DNA from: Ooceraea biroi
Lineage: Eukaryota; Arthropoda; Insecta; Hymenoptera; Formicidae
NCBI RefSeq assembly: GCF_003672135.1
Contig: NC_039517.1
Location: 558,001-622,000, forward strand
Direction of reading: 5' to 3'
DNA length: 64,000 nucleotides
Below the pieces are notes generated by a model that saw only the letters and a list, made by a program, of their open reading frames with translations, was not told the DNA's origin and made no database searches. Positions 48,253-61,000 of this stretch are shown here, piece after piece (positions within the stretch are counted from its first letter, which is position 1; the number at the start of each line of letters is the position of its first letter). The translations under genes and the position numbers were made by a program.

Positions 48253-50080
48253 CTCGCCGCTGCAGGAGCTGCCCGCTAGAACGTAAATATAGCCAGCTAT
48301 GAGCCAGTGTGAAGCAGATAACTCCTTTGTATGTAGATGTGAGAGTATTCACACAATGAAATGGTCACGATCTAGCATGTAGGTCTACGTAAAAGTACAG
48401 TCACTTTCGTTTCTGCTATTTAGCTGGATGGTGCAATATAATTCAGTCACAAAAATGTTTACCTGCTCTCATGATTTTCTGCCTCCTCGGGGAAATTCCT
48501 CTGCGAAAAAAGTTTTCTCGTGTCTCAGGCGAGATCTGACGCGAGATGTCAGATTCTGGCTGACCCAGACCTAGGTCACTCATGTAGCGTAGGATAAGTA
48601 GGGAGTGGGGTAATCATGTGACAACTACCTCCGGTAACGGCTGTAGTCCAATTAGCACTGCGAATGCTACAAAACTCTTCTTATCCTTAGCGAAACCCTT
48701 AGCGTTTCATAACTTAATTGTTTGAAGTAATTATATATATTAAAATTAATATTTTTAATATAATGAAATATATATATATTGAAAAGAAAATAATATTGCC
48801 GAAGCAAACATGTAACTAAATTATTAAGCTTTTGAGTTGGAGATAATATGATATTTATATAATAATAATTTATAGAATGTGAGCCTGGAAAATTTGAATT
48901 TTGAAGAGGGAGAATATTAAATAAGACAGAAAAATATTTTAGAAACATCGTTTATTCATTTTTCATCGTATTCATATCATACAGCAATATGCAATCTATT
49001 TAACACTGTTACAATGTGGTTAGAAGTTTTTCGTATGTGATGTATAGTAAAATATTAAAATAATAAAATTTTATAATAATTTCTGTCTTTCTCTATATAT
49101 ATATATATGAAATTATATGATTACTATAATCGCACGGTGGCAATAATTGCAATAGTAAACTTAATGCTAGTTACATGATAATAAATGATTGTATGCACCA
49201 AGTAATCACGGTGCAGCCGTAACAACCGATGATCCCAGGATAGAGCATATTGTTAGTAGAAACGATAATAACAGTAACAACAATCAGTATAACGACGACA
49301 ATGACGATAGAGATGTCGATGTCGCAACGCCGTGATACCGATGCTGAGAATGCAGCCAACGCTGCGACTTGTCATGCTTCGTCAACTCCAGAAATCAGGA
49401 TAAAAAATGATCTGATAACCAAAATATTCTTCGTTATTTTATCCCGAAAATATTTCGAACAAAATTCGGAGGTATAGAAAATATCATCTCAATTTTCGAA
49501 ACTACTACAAGAATATTTTCTTTTGCCATTTTTCACAAGCTGTATGCATTTCTGAAAGTGGAAATACAATCGGCAGATTTTCCGTTTCTCTCTTAAGTTG
49601 TTATTGGTTTTGTGCATTCGGATGTTTTTTTTTTTAAATGATTGGTTATCCTCTTTTTAACATCTGGTAACGTCATTCAATCTCTCTTCAAACTCTCCAC
49701 TTAATACTTTTTCTCTTCCTCTCTTTGTCTTTTTTTATATATTATTAGTCTAACTAATAATATATAATTACGTAGATATCCATCTGCACGCAAAGTTGTA
49801 TCGATGCTCTCATACACAATTTATGTACAATTTTGAGAAGAGACGGGTCAAGTTATTAAAGACTATATTCTCTTTACATTTCAGTTAAGATAAATGCTAA
49901 CAATCGTTCAATAATTTTTTCAGTTTGAAATATTTTTACGTCGAATACGTCCGTGAAACGTCGAGGTCATTAAAGCTTAATCATTATCACTAATAGATAA
50001 TATTTTAACTATTTCTCATCTTTCTTAAACATTATGCATTATTGGGCTTGCATTTTAAATCTGCAAACGCGTATCACTCA

Positions 50081-50129
<49 letters not shown>

Positions 50130-50858
50130 ACACTCACACACACACACACACACACTCACACACACGTACCTACACCCGCGCGCCGGCGCATACAGTTTGT
50201 AAAAATAAGTAAAAATGATGCAAAACGTCTGCTAAGAAAATCACGCGCGAGCTTGTATAAAATATTTAGAGAAAATATATGATCTGCTAGAATAATCTAT
50301 TTAACTTTCAAGATTTATACTTTAATAAACAATTTTTAGAAATGTGCTTAATACCGCGTAGACGAGATTTACAATTAGAAACGTGCTCGTTAATCAAATC
50401 GAGCTCCGTGCGATTATTATAATGATATATATATCTTGAAATGATATTCTTGACAAAATTCGAAGATACGGTATAGTCTTTAATCACTCGACTTGATCGA
50501 AAGATATGATTCTCCGGTTTACAAGAAAGCGTCATCTCGTCGAACCTTACTCGCTTTGCAATCCATCAGAACGCAAGGACTAATTCGCATATTAATAATT
50601 CGTACATAGAAATGCATTGGCAGGCACACTTGCCAAATGTTCGCTCACGAATTCGTGACAGATGTCGATCGATCGGAAACATTCAAATGACGCAATTCGG
50701 CCAAAGAAATTATCGCGAAAGATTGTTCTAAAAATATCAAAAATAAATTTCCTGACGTCCGCTGTTCAAGCTACATCAGCTTTACAATCATCATTCTCTT
50801 GAACACTTAACATGAACTGAGCGCGTCTCTGGAATCTTTTGGTTTATAGCGAAGCCCT
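48253..50858. other. Intergenic region upstream of XBP1
   Basis: AT-rich, with no supported gene on either strand. A long CA microsatellite lies at about 50083-50165. Short ORFs near 49170-49480 overlap on both strands and lack splice or start context. Confidence 0.5.
50083..50165. repeat. (CA)n microsatellite
   Basis: About 80 bases of CA repeats, interrupted several times by CT. Confidence 0.95.
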
Positions 50859-51330
50859 CCACGCGCTGCTGGTTTCGAATGTTTCACATCTAAGTCTAAA
50901 GTTCTGCCAATCAGTACGACTACGACACGACACAGTACAGCATCGTATAGCTAGTGTGTTCACGAGATGTGCGACTTATCCGAATCGTTTTACGCAAGTG
51001 CAAATGATGATACGGGACTCGAGCAACAATTGGAGGAATTACATGTTCTGCGGCTTAAACTGGCAGCCAGCAGCAACGCTCTTGAAAAAGAGCTGCAAGA
51101 ACTGCAAGAAATTAACGAGGGCCTGGAACGGCTGGAACGATCGCTCGTACAATGTACAGCAAAAGCGGAGATGTTTTCAGAAAAACATGAAAGAAAGGTA
51201 GAGATTTCAAATTTCAAATTAATTAATTTTCACGAAAGCAATTATAATTTCTATCTTTCTTTCATGTTTTTCTGAAAACATCTCCGCTTTTAGACTTAGA
51301 TGTGAAACATTCGAAACCGGCAGCACGTGG
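50859..51330. repeat. Foldback: inverted copy of two separated segments
   Basis: 51289-51330 is the reverse complement of 50859-50900 (42 bases, about two mismatches). 51255-51291 is the exact reverse complement of 51161-51197 (37 bases). On the right the two are contiguous, on the left 260 bases apart. They flank and overlap the first exon of the small coiled-coil gene. Confidence 0.88.
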
Positions 51331-51544
51331 AGGGGCCGAAGGATAGTGCCGTTACGAAGAACACCAGAAATTAAATGACCATTTGAACGTAGAAACTAGA
51401 AGCAGATTTAAAATTCGTTGTGCGCTACATTTACTACATTTCAATCAATTTGCCAATTTGTTTTACCATTACTCGTATGTATTAACTGCTAAACAGATGG
51501 CTGGAACGGAGTTCCACGAGTGGATTAATAATAACAGCGATTAA
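50967..51544 (+). CDS. Small coiled-coil protein, unknown function
   Basis: Two exons, 50967-51197 and 51497-51544, join in phase 0 (GAAAGAAAG/gtagag; aaacag/ATG) to 92 residues. It begins MCDLSESFYASANDDTGLEQ. From about residue 18 to 75 it is a continuous Leu/Glu heptad pattern (LEQQLEELHVLRLKL, ALEKELQELQEINEGLERLE), clearly a coiled coil. The tail after the splice is MAGTEFHEWINNNSD. There is no signal or membrane segment. Size and coiled coil fit small subunits of kinetochore, augmin or vesicle-tethering complexes, but no family was recognised. The exon end carries one arm of the foldback, so the donor may be buried in RNA structure. It converges with HIF-1 alpha, 344 bp away. Confidence 0.65.
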
Positions 51545-51887
51545 AATATAAGTGAGTGTAATAACCGAATTGATTGAGCAGCGATCTTCATTCGCTGATA
51601 AAGAGTCGGAGTTGCAAGCATTTTCCAAACTATTGGTTCATGAATAAAGCAGCCTTCGACTGCGACATGAGTACCTCCGCAACGTCGAAATACAATTTAT
51701 TTATCAATTATCAAGATTGATTTATCCAACAATCGTATACAAATCATGACGTTACATCGCAACGCATTACAAAACGAGGACGGGCGAGGGGAAACTTAAA
51801 ATAAAATCCTATTTGCGGAGGAGAGCGCACGAACCGGTATCCAGCTTCTAATTTCTCCGATTAATCGCTCAAATCGCGTCCGCTAAG

Positions 51888-54800
51888 TCACACCAGACCT
51901 CGGTCGAGCAGGCTCCCGAGGAGATCCGACCCCACTTGCAACAGGCCTGCGGACTCGTCGTAGTCGAAGCTGTCGAACGACGCCATCACGGACGTCGTCG
52001 GCGAGACTATCGGAGTCGTTCCTCCGCCGGTGAACGGCCCGATCAGGTGTTTCCTGGTGTCCGGGCTGAGATGATCGGGCAGAGACGTGACGTTATTCTT
52101 GCTCGCGCATTGCGGTACCATCTGGTTGTCCACGTTGACGGACAGCGGGGACGTCAGGTTCCTCGATGACAGTGTTGGCACGTTGCGGGAATTCATCAGG
52201 GGATCCTGAAGAAAGAGAAAACTCAAGTCAGTGGTCAAGAAGTTTGGGTATCGATATGCGTTCAAAGACAAATAATAAAGACACTCTCCAATAAATCCGA
52301 TCTTTTTACGAGAAAATGTAAAAATCACACGAAACCATCGTGCAAATTAATCAAAAATTGAAATATTTTCTATAATAAATAATTCTATAAATAATAAGTT
52401 ACAGACAATGTGCGTACACGAAAAATAATTCATCGGAGAGTTCTTGATCATCGTTTTTCGCATACATAAATTATCATTTTTACATGCTTTTCGAAAAGAA
52501 TTTAATGTCGACTAAAGAGCCTGATTTTTACTAAATATCTGATAAATGAATTTGTCCGCTGCGACGAATTCGAGGAGGATATCGCAAAAAGTACTGCTGC
52601 GTTTCGTGCGAAGGGAGAAAAAGTCGGGGGCGAGGGAAAGAGATCATGCGGATGATAACTGCTGCATTCTCTCAATAAGCGGCTTTATAGCGGTCGGGAG
52701 GGCCCTTCGAGAACTCCCTTTCGTTCGCGTGATTTTATGTGCTCGTAAAAATACTGATTGCCCAGCAAAGTGACCGTAACTATCGCATTACGCAATCTAG
52801 TGCGTGCACACTCGGCGAAGGTAAACCTCACGCGGATCGTGAAGGATGGATGGCCATCCTGGGGCGCAATCCTTCCGTCGTGAAGAATTCGATACTAAAC
52901 TACTCGTACTTTAATAGTAATTATCATTATAATAACTGACTGATTCACGCGTATCAATTCCAATAAAAAGTTCGATAAAAGTTATTCTTGTTTATTCGAA
53001 AAGTCGAGCAATTTATTTCACAATATTTAATAAAAGTTTATGAAAAGAAAAGGAATTTCTTCCAAAACTTACTGAATAATTTAAGGATTTAAGTACTCTT
53101 TTTATTATATACGTACTACTATATCAGTTATAAAAATTTTCATTATTTTTTTTATTTTAATATCTATTGATGATCTATGGGAGAGGAAATGTCATAAATT
53201 GAGGTCTACAATCCTACTATGATTATTCAATACTTTAATGTTCGTCTAAAAAATAATTCATGTATATAAATTGTGATAGATCGTGATGAGGTGACAAACT
53301 ACTGGACAAGTGTGGAGGAATATCGAGGAATGAAAATGTGGAAGGAAACGAAACGCAACCGAAGAGGTAATTCGATGTTCCATGTATTTCTCTCTATAAC
53401 ATTTAATCAACAATTTCCATATACTTTGCAATCTGTGTACATAACGTGGCTCTAATAAAGTACGGCTCGTTTAATCCTAAGATGCACCCAAGGAGTCTAC
53501 GCTGCCTACTATCTAATCACACGTACAACCGTAGAAATATCATATGGCGCGACTTACGCATTCCTCTTTCTCTCTCACTCTTTTTTTCTGCTCACTATAT
53601 AGTTTCCCCGCGCTCCCGGCACGAAGAAAACCGTCTAACTATCGCCTAAACTAGCACTCTCGCATCTAAAATAAACGTCGAGCGCAGTGCATTCCAGGAT
53701 TAAACAACCGAGCGGAACTACCTCGCTCGAGGCCTACGTATCCTCCTCGTCGACTCCCTAGTAGCCGATTCAATCCGTAACGAATTCTGTACTTCCTGTT
53801 CTTCCTTTCGATTCTCGCGTCGCGAAAGAAGCAAGTCTCTCCCCGCGATTCCCGATTATCGTCGAGACGCGATGCTCGATTTCATGGATGCAAACCGAGA
53901 AATAAAGATACGAAAACAGAGGAAAGACTTCGGGATTTCAGATTAAATTATTACCGCCTCTCGCCGCCTCCCGCATAAAATCTAAAAGGCATTCCCGAGC
54001 CTCGAAACGATCGTTCGTGCCGGTAAACCAACTTGTCGTCGTGGCCTCGAGTCGTACGCGAGTTTCGTTCACGTTACTTTCGTCGGAGATCAAATTGTCG
54101 ACCGCGTTACTTCCGTCCCACCTGCAGAGTCGCGACTTAATCCTAAGGTCATTTCCGTCAACGTGCGTAACGAAGCGAAGCACTGTGTCTCGCAGAGAGC
54201 TTTTATATTCAATGAACGATCCGATTCCCAGTTTTCGCTATGTCAGACAGACACTACGTCCAATCCCGTCTTCGTGGAGGCGGCGGCCGAGAAAGGAGAC
54301 GGACCCTTCGAACCCTCATTTCTTCCCACGGAGCGCGCTCACGCGGTCGCGACGCCCTTCGCCGTCGGCTTCGGCTTCGTGAAGCAAACGTATCCTGCAC
54401 TCACGTCGCAGCCGGAAACCAGGAGATTCATTAGCACGCTGCTTCCACCGGCGCCGGCGCCGCACGACCACTTCCTCCGGCTGATCGCATCGAATTTGTT
54501 CAGGCTGTCTCCGTGGCTTCTGCCCCCGCCTCCTCCCCCACCGCGGTCACCCTCCGCCTCGGCGAGGTCGATGATGTCGTCGAGGACACGGCTGCGCTGC
54601 TCTGGAATGTCGTGGCGACGTTTGCCGTCGCCGCCGCCGTCGTTCGATGAGGAGACCGCGTGCGACGTGACGCTCGACGTCTGCGACGAAACCAGACGAC
54701 GCAGCAGTTGACTGCCGTAGGCGGAGCTGCCGAAAATCGGTGCGGATTTCTTGTGGAGCGTCGTCGGTGATCGCTGCTGCCTCGTCAGCAGAGGGTCCTC

Positions 54801-57800
54801 GAGGTTTATGCGCTCGAAAAGCGAGCCTTCGCACTTGAGACGCTTGCTCGCGGAGTCTGTATGGATTCCGGGATGGAGGCGCTTATTACTGGGTCGGTCG
54901 GTTCGTTCCTGGTTGCAGGACCACCGATCGGATTCGAAAATTGCGTCTGCTGATCAAGGAAAAATGTTAAAGATTTAAATAAATATTCTTGATTTAATTG
55001 AATTAATCAGTTCCGTGAAAAATCACAGAGAAAATTGGTGCATGTGTACGTTTTTTGGATGTCTGCCCGAGGATCTGCGTCGGATTCATTAGACCTCCGC
55101 CGTGATCGTTGTATTGCCGCAGTATCATTTGGTCGGTTCGTAACATCTGCGCCAGAGTGGACTCGGATCCACGTTGCTCTCGATCGTCGAGTAGCCTGTC
55201 GGAAAACGAAGAACGAAATTAAAGTGAAGAATAGAACAAAATAAATTAAATAAATTAAAATTAAAATTTATATAAATTATATAAATTAAATTAAATTTAT
55301 TAATATAAAGTAAAATTTTAATGCAATATTTATATTATATCTCTCAATTTTTACGCACTCTATATGTAACGTAATTCATTTTGCATTAAAGAAATATATT
55401 ATTTATTATGATAATTCTATAATATCAAATCTTGTAATAATGATATTACTCTATAATTCTCCCTCACCATTTCGAGGACCCTTTGTCAACGGATTGCGGC
55501 GAGTCCCACATGACCATGTCCTCGCTGATAAGCAGTTCCAGTGCTTCGTCTTGGTCCGACATCGGGATGTACGGTGCTCTGAGGGCCATCTCGTCGTCTC
55601 CTACACTGTCGCTGATACCTAGCATCAGCATCTCATCTTCAGAGAGCCCGTCGCCGCCGCTACCTCCTGTAGGACTGTCTAACGAGTCCACGCTGCGCTC
55701 AGGACTCTGAAATCACATCAGATATAAATAATACACTAAGTATCAATTTGCGCTAATGTTATATTATCAAACAGAAAATTGATATTAGTCTCTTAATTAA
55801 GGGCTCTTTTTAATAATGCCATTAAAAATATTCGTTAACGTAAAAATTATTTTACATAAAATTATAACGTAAAATATTAGGAAAACGAAAAATACAACAC
55901 ATAAAATTATTATTTATGAAATATATATACCTGTATTTTACAGATTCTAAAGGATTATTTTTAGAATTTATTTTAAATTTAAAATAAGGATTTATTTTTA
56001 GAAAAATACACCCCCAGTGATTCTCTTATGACAAATGTTATACCGGCGACTGTAATTCCACTGTAAGTCGCTTACCTGCTGGTATTTCGAAAGAGACGGT
56101 GAAACTGTACTCGGGTCGATGCTGCACGGGCTTCCGGGCGAGTCGCCGTACATGAAAGGGTCACTGTCAGCCAGACGATCGGCCGCGTCTTTGGTCCTGC
56201 CGGTATCCACTAAATCTGCGTCCTTTAGGGACTCTGAGAGATCCGCGGAGCGCAGTTCCGGTGTCAGGGTGTCGCCCGGGCTCAGCAGGGGACAGCCGTA
56301 ATTGTCGTTGCCGAAGATAAACTGGTCCAACATATCTGACAGGAAGGGAGTGTCTTCCAGGGGTACACACACGTCGCCGGCCGTGGGCGCAAGATGTGTC
56401 AGGTCCTCCGGCTCGTCTTTTAACACTGTCAAGCACATAAAGTACGATTAAACAAGAGAAAACGTATATATACTGAAAGTTTATACTAAAATTGCAGACA
56501 AAAATGTAAGAATCGAATTGTTGCAAATGAAATTACTTCACGTAAAATATCACTTCAAAATAAAAATCTCAAAAATAATACGTACTGGTGAGACCCGGCT
56601 GATCCTCGCTGAAAGTCAAGAAGCCCTTGTTCATGTCCTCGGTGCGAGGCGCGAAGATGCTTGCCGTGGCCGTCTGCGGTGACGGTCGACAAGATAGTTG
56701 CGGTTGCTCTTGCTGTTGTTGCTGCTGCTGTTGTTGTACGGTGAGTGGGAGTGGTGCAAACAAATGTCTCGTAACAGCCTGCGGTTGATCACGGCATCCA
56801 ATGCTACCCGAAGAATCGCGCTCCACCGCCGGTTTACCCTGAAGTGAAGGTAATATGATCAGCCACGAAAAAGGGAGTCATGCGTTCCTATGGCTCGAGA
56901 TAAGAGCGATAATCATCCTAGAATTTGCTATCATTGACACTTGCCATGTGAGTCAAACGATATTTCTTTTTATCGTAATATTTTTATAATATATAAAAAA
57001 TTTATAATATATAAAGCTTTTCTTAATATAATATATTATATAATTTGCAAGTTAGATTACAATAATTAATGTACTAATGATCGTTCCCATCACGCTTACG
57101 TTATTCATCCGATATGAGTACCATCTTCTTGATATCGTTTATATTTTTGTTTTATCACACTTCAAGATGATAAGGTGTAAATAATGGGATTACACGTCGA
57201 CAAGGAGTGATAATGATTCAACAAACGCGTCTAATATAAATCACTCACATGGATGAAAATTATTTGGAGAAATGTATTTCCTGTTTACATTATAACACTG
57301 ATATTATAACTATTAATATTTACGCATCGTGTGATTGCGTACTTTATACTGATAATTTATATCATTATACTCGTCAGTTATTCTAGAATCTTAAGCCACA
57401 ATTCCAAAATTCGCAAAGTCCCATTTTCATCTGGAAATCAACTCAACGTCGCACCTCAGGCTACAAGGATCGCTCACCTGGAACACGAAGGGCGTCCTCG
57501 CGAGCGATCGACAATTCTGTCGCTTTCCGGGTGCCGGCTCGTCGTTCTCCTTCAGGGATTCCTTGATCGATTCCTCGAGAGACTCTTTGAGGGCCTGAAC
57601 AAACGCCTTCTCCTGAATCGGTCTCGGCAAGACGTTGTCCTGCCCTGAGCCGTCCTTGCGTTCTTGCTCGTCCTTTCCGCCGGCCGAATGGAAGATCGAG
57701 GCGGTAACGGCCAGTGGCCGATCCTCGCCCTTCGACTCGTCGTCGACGCTCGAGTTCGCGGCGTCTTCTCCAGGAACTTCCTCGTCCAGCACCACTTGCC

Positions 57801-58014
57801 TCGTCGAGTCCACTGGTCCAGCGCCCTCGATCGGCACCAGAGCCGGCAACGTCCTCTCAGACTTCACCAGATCGACGCCGCTGTCACGTGCGGCCAACTG
57901 GCGTACGCTGTACACCTCATCCTCGTGCTCGACCTCACTGTAAACAGAATCACGAGCCGCCGGTGTGGATTTAACTTGCCATTCATCCTGGGACTCGGTC
58001 AACCCGAAGCTTGC
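51888..58014 (-). CDS. sima: Hypoxia-inducible factor 1 alpha (sima), C-terminal part
   Basis: Oxygen-regulated bHLH-PAS transcription factor. Seven exons: 58014-57478, 56838-56586, 56425-56076, 55706-55468, 55195-55050, 54949-54405 and 52205-51888. All phases agree, giving 795 residues to the stop. The N-terminal degradation motif is EDLTHLAPTAGD (LxxLAP). The C-terminal one is ALRAPYIPM. Both are prolyl-hydroxylation and VHL recognition sites. The block ASIFAPRTEDMNKGF precedes the first, and a polyglutamine run lies at about 56710-56737. The bHLH and PAS exons are absent and must lie right of the window. The first exon here starts with an acceptor (ggcattag) in phase 0. The acceptor at 54949 could instead be at 54946. 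An alternative end by intron retention is listed separately. Confidence 0.93.
52206..54404 (-). other. Last intron of HIF-1 alpha
   Basis: About 2.2 kb, with no supported exon besides the short read-through described next. 53700-54330 is GC-rich, with open frames on the plus strand that are shadows of composition. Confidence 0.5.
54339..54404 (-). CDS. sima: Possible alternative C-terminus of HIF-1 alpha by intron retention
   Basis: If the donor at 54404 is not used, the frame continues VSAGYVCFTKPKPTAKG... for 21 residues to TGA. The joint reads LLVSGCDVSAGYVC, a compact cysteine-containing end. It resembles the C-terminal activation domain region where other HIF-alphas have C-E-V-N-A-P. 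Here Ser stands where the FIH-modified Asn would be. The alternative, splicing to 52205, is also in phase. Confidence 0.4.
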   Translation of the reverse strand: MSAGYVCFTKPKPTAKGVATA

Positions 58015-61000
58015 CTAATGCCGGATAGATTGAGAAACATGAAGACAATACGCGGAGGTTAAATACACGATTTAGCAAATACATCGATGTTTGAGAATTT
58101 AGCATATCAAATACTTTCACGTTTTTACGTTCCCCTAAAGAGGGGACTGATGATTTTTCTTGCACATTTCAGGAATTACGAAATGATTGTTATCCAATTA
58201 ATCAACTACGTATTCGGGGATTAATTGTAATATACTGGGACTGCATTTGTTGCTCTTGTGGTATTCAGGAAATTGCGAAATCATTAAATGAGAAACAATA
58301 AATAGCAAAAGATGTATAGACATGCTAGATGTGGTTGAGCCCAATCTCACGAATGGAGTGGAGAAGTTAAATGTTCATTGCTGCCACAGTGCTTATTTGT
58401 TGCCACGATGCAGCTGTTTGATGTACAAGAACGTGTGTAATGCTCGACTCGTTAGAATTCCTTTCATCGACTAACTAATGCTTAGCGGTGTTCTTATCTA
58501 GAGACCGGCAATCGGACGATACCGCATTACGACATAGCGATATGTAGACGCAAGTATTTATCACTCGTACAGTTACGCATACACGCACGCACCACGTAAT
58601 CCCGTAGCTTTGTGCTCGCGGTTTACTCTTTTTGCGAAATGTGTTCGTACGTGTGCGGCCGCAAAAATTTACGAAGCCATTCGCCTAATGTTTCGACGAG
58701 GCCTGGGACGTACAGACAGCTGTCACGAGGCAAACGCAGCTCCGGAAGTTTAAAAAAGACATCGGATGAAATGTTTAAGCTGGGAGAAGCTCCCTGGAAG
58801 AAGCTGGCGTTTATAACGCGTTTAAGTATATATGTAGATAGAAAATTTGTTAATTATTACTTTTCTACATCGAGAAAAGTAAATGCAGTGGCAAGATGAT
58901 ATGTATCAGTAGACATATCCAACAATTAAATTAAGAATTATCATATTTCTCAATTCCGTTATGAATGTGAACACTGAATCTGAATATTGGCTTCCGGAGT
59001 GGAACCGCGTTTCTTGTCTTTCTTTTAAAAAAACGCTTAAAAAAAGGAAAAATGTAAGAAACGTAGCTTAGTAGAGAAATTCGACTGTAATGATCAGCAA
59101 GGAAGCGTGGAAGCTCTCGAATATTAGACAAATTAAATTTCTTTTTAAAGTATTAAATTTCTTTTTATATCTTTCTTTCTGAATTAATCATGACTAGAGG
59201 AAAATATTAATCTCGGTCAGTTTGATTGATCATTTCGAACTCGAGGCGCAACTGAAGAACGATAAGCATAATTTAATATCACGGAGAAACGTTTTTCTGT
59301 CTTCTACCAGTGCCAATGTGTATATTGCGGCGAGAGAGGAAACTTCACTCATCAGGTGCACGCGCGTACCACCGACTGCACCGCGCAGCAACACGCACTC
59401 CGCACACGCGTCACTAGTGTGTCTCACCGCTCTCGCCACTCGCCGGATCATCCAGCATCCACCCGGACTTTCGCACTCTGCGACGACCGATGGTGCGCCA
59501 TTGCCCTCGTGCACTCTCTCTTTCTCTTTTTCTGCTTACTCAGGTCCTGACCTGTTCTCCCTCAGACGACCACAATATCTTTCTTTCCCTCTATCTCCCT
59601 CTCTCTCTTTTTTCTCTCGCAACCCGAAGCAGAAGCTCTCTGTAATCACGAGAACGCTTATGTAACTGGTGGCTCGTGACCACCAATCGACGACTGTTTC
59701 CGCGCCGCCACGACGCTTTTCGCGTCTCAATTTTCAAACAATCTATTGTTGTTAGAATTGAATCATTATAAAACCATTAAAGCGACAATGCTTTCTACAA
59801 ATTTGTGCTTCCCCTCCCCTCTCTTTCTGCAAGGAAGAAAATAAGTTGGAACATATTTATTTTGATCTTCAGCTTTAATTTGTTTTTGCCGAGATTTCGT
59901 AGGTTCTGGAAGTTTATCGCCAATCAGCGCACTTTTCATGTGATGGACAACGCCTCACGAGAGATAAAGAACCCGTCACTATTTCTCGGATTATAAACGG
60001 TATCAATGCTGCATGTCCGCTTACGTCACACACACATATGCACAGACACATTACGCATACACAGAGCGCCTGGGCGTGTATATCGTATATCTGCGAGAAC
60101 ATTATCGTCACCGTCACGCGGAAAGCATTGTTGTTAACTCACGAACGCATGCGATCTTTTTATAGAGATACATGCGAGTCGCTATTTTTAAAATGTACTT
60201 AGTGCACATTTGAAGCAAAAAACTAAATCGCCTGGTGTGCACATTAACACGGCGTTACAAGATCGAAACAAGAAACGCCAAGGTTGTCGAGACAACGAAG
60301 AGAAAATGAAAGAAGAAGGAAGAGCAAATTTGAGTACTATAAACCAGATATAATCTGGTGAGAGAACAAGAGAATCCTTGAGTTTTATTCTCTATATTGC
60401 GTCTCTGTTTCTCCCGACAAGCGACAATTGTTGTGAGAACTCTGGAAAAACTCGAGCGAAAAATCAGCAATCGTAATCGCGCGATTAACCATTCGATGCC
60501 GCTCGGCTTCGGTATAATGTGATTCGCATGCTATATACGTTATGTCTATATACGTTTGCACGTTTATGCCAACAATGCCTCTGCGATCCTACGATTGAAA
60601 ACTACGGCCTTAACCCACGAGATAACCCGAGTGCCCATCGATATCTGTTCGATTTGAAAGACACACGTGCTTCTGCAATGTGCACGCAAAAAGAATTACT
60701 GAAATCGAGGGTGACTCTCTTTTTGCGCGTAATTTTTGTTTCCACCGTAATTATAAAAATCTCGAAGCTCGTACAAATAAATGTTATTTTACGAGAATTT
60801 AAATATGAAATATTTCCGTTCTTTAACGTTAATCCTCGAGATAGGAAATTGAACCCGCACACGTGCGGCGCGCACATGTGCGCGAATTCTGCGGACTTCC
60901 TTGTGTATCTTTCGCGGTACGGAGATGCGTGACACCGAGATTCGTCGTGCGGATGGATGGATCTACGCGAACTAAGCTAAGTGACTTAAACGGTCGCAAC

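Noticed and set aside
54017..54711. Plus-strand open frame of 182 residues
   Set aside because: Part is the antisense shadow of HIF-1 alpha exon 54949-54405, and the rest is GC-rich intron.
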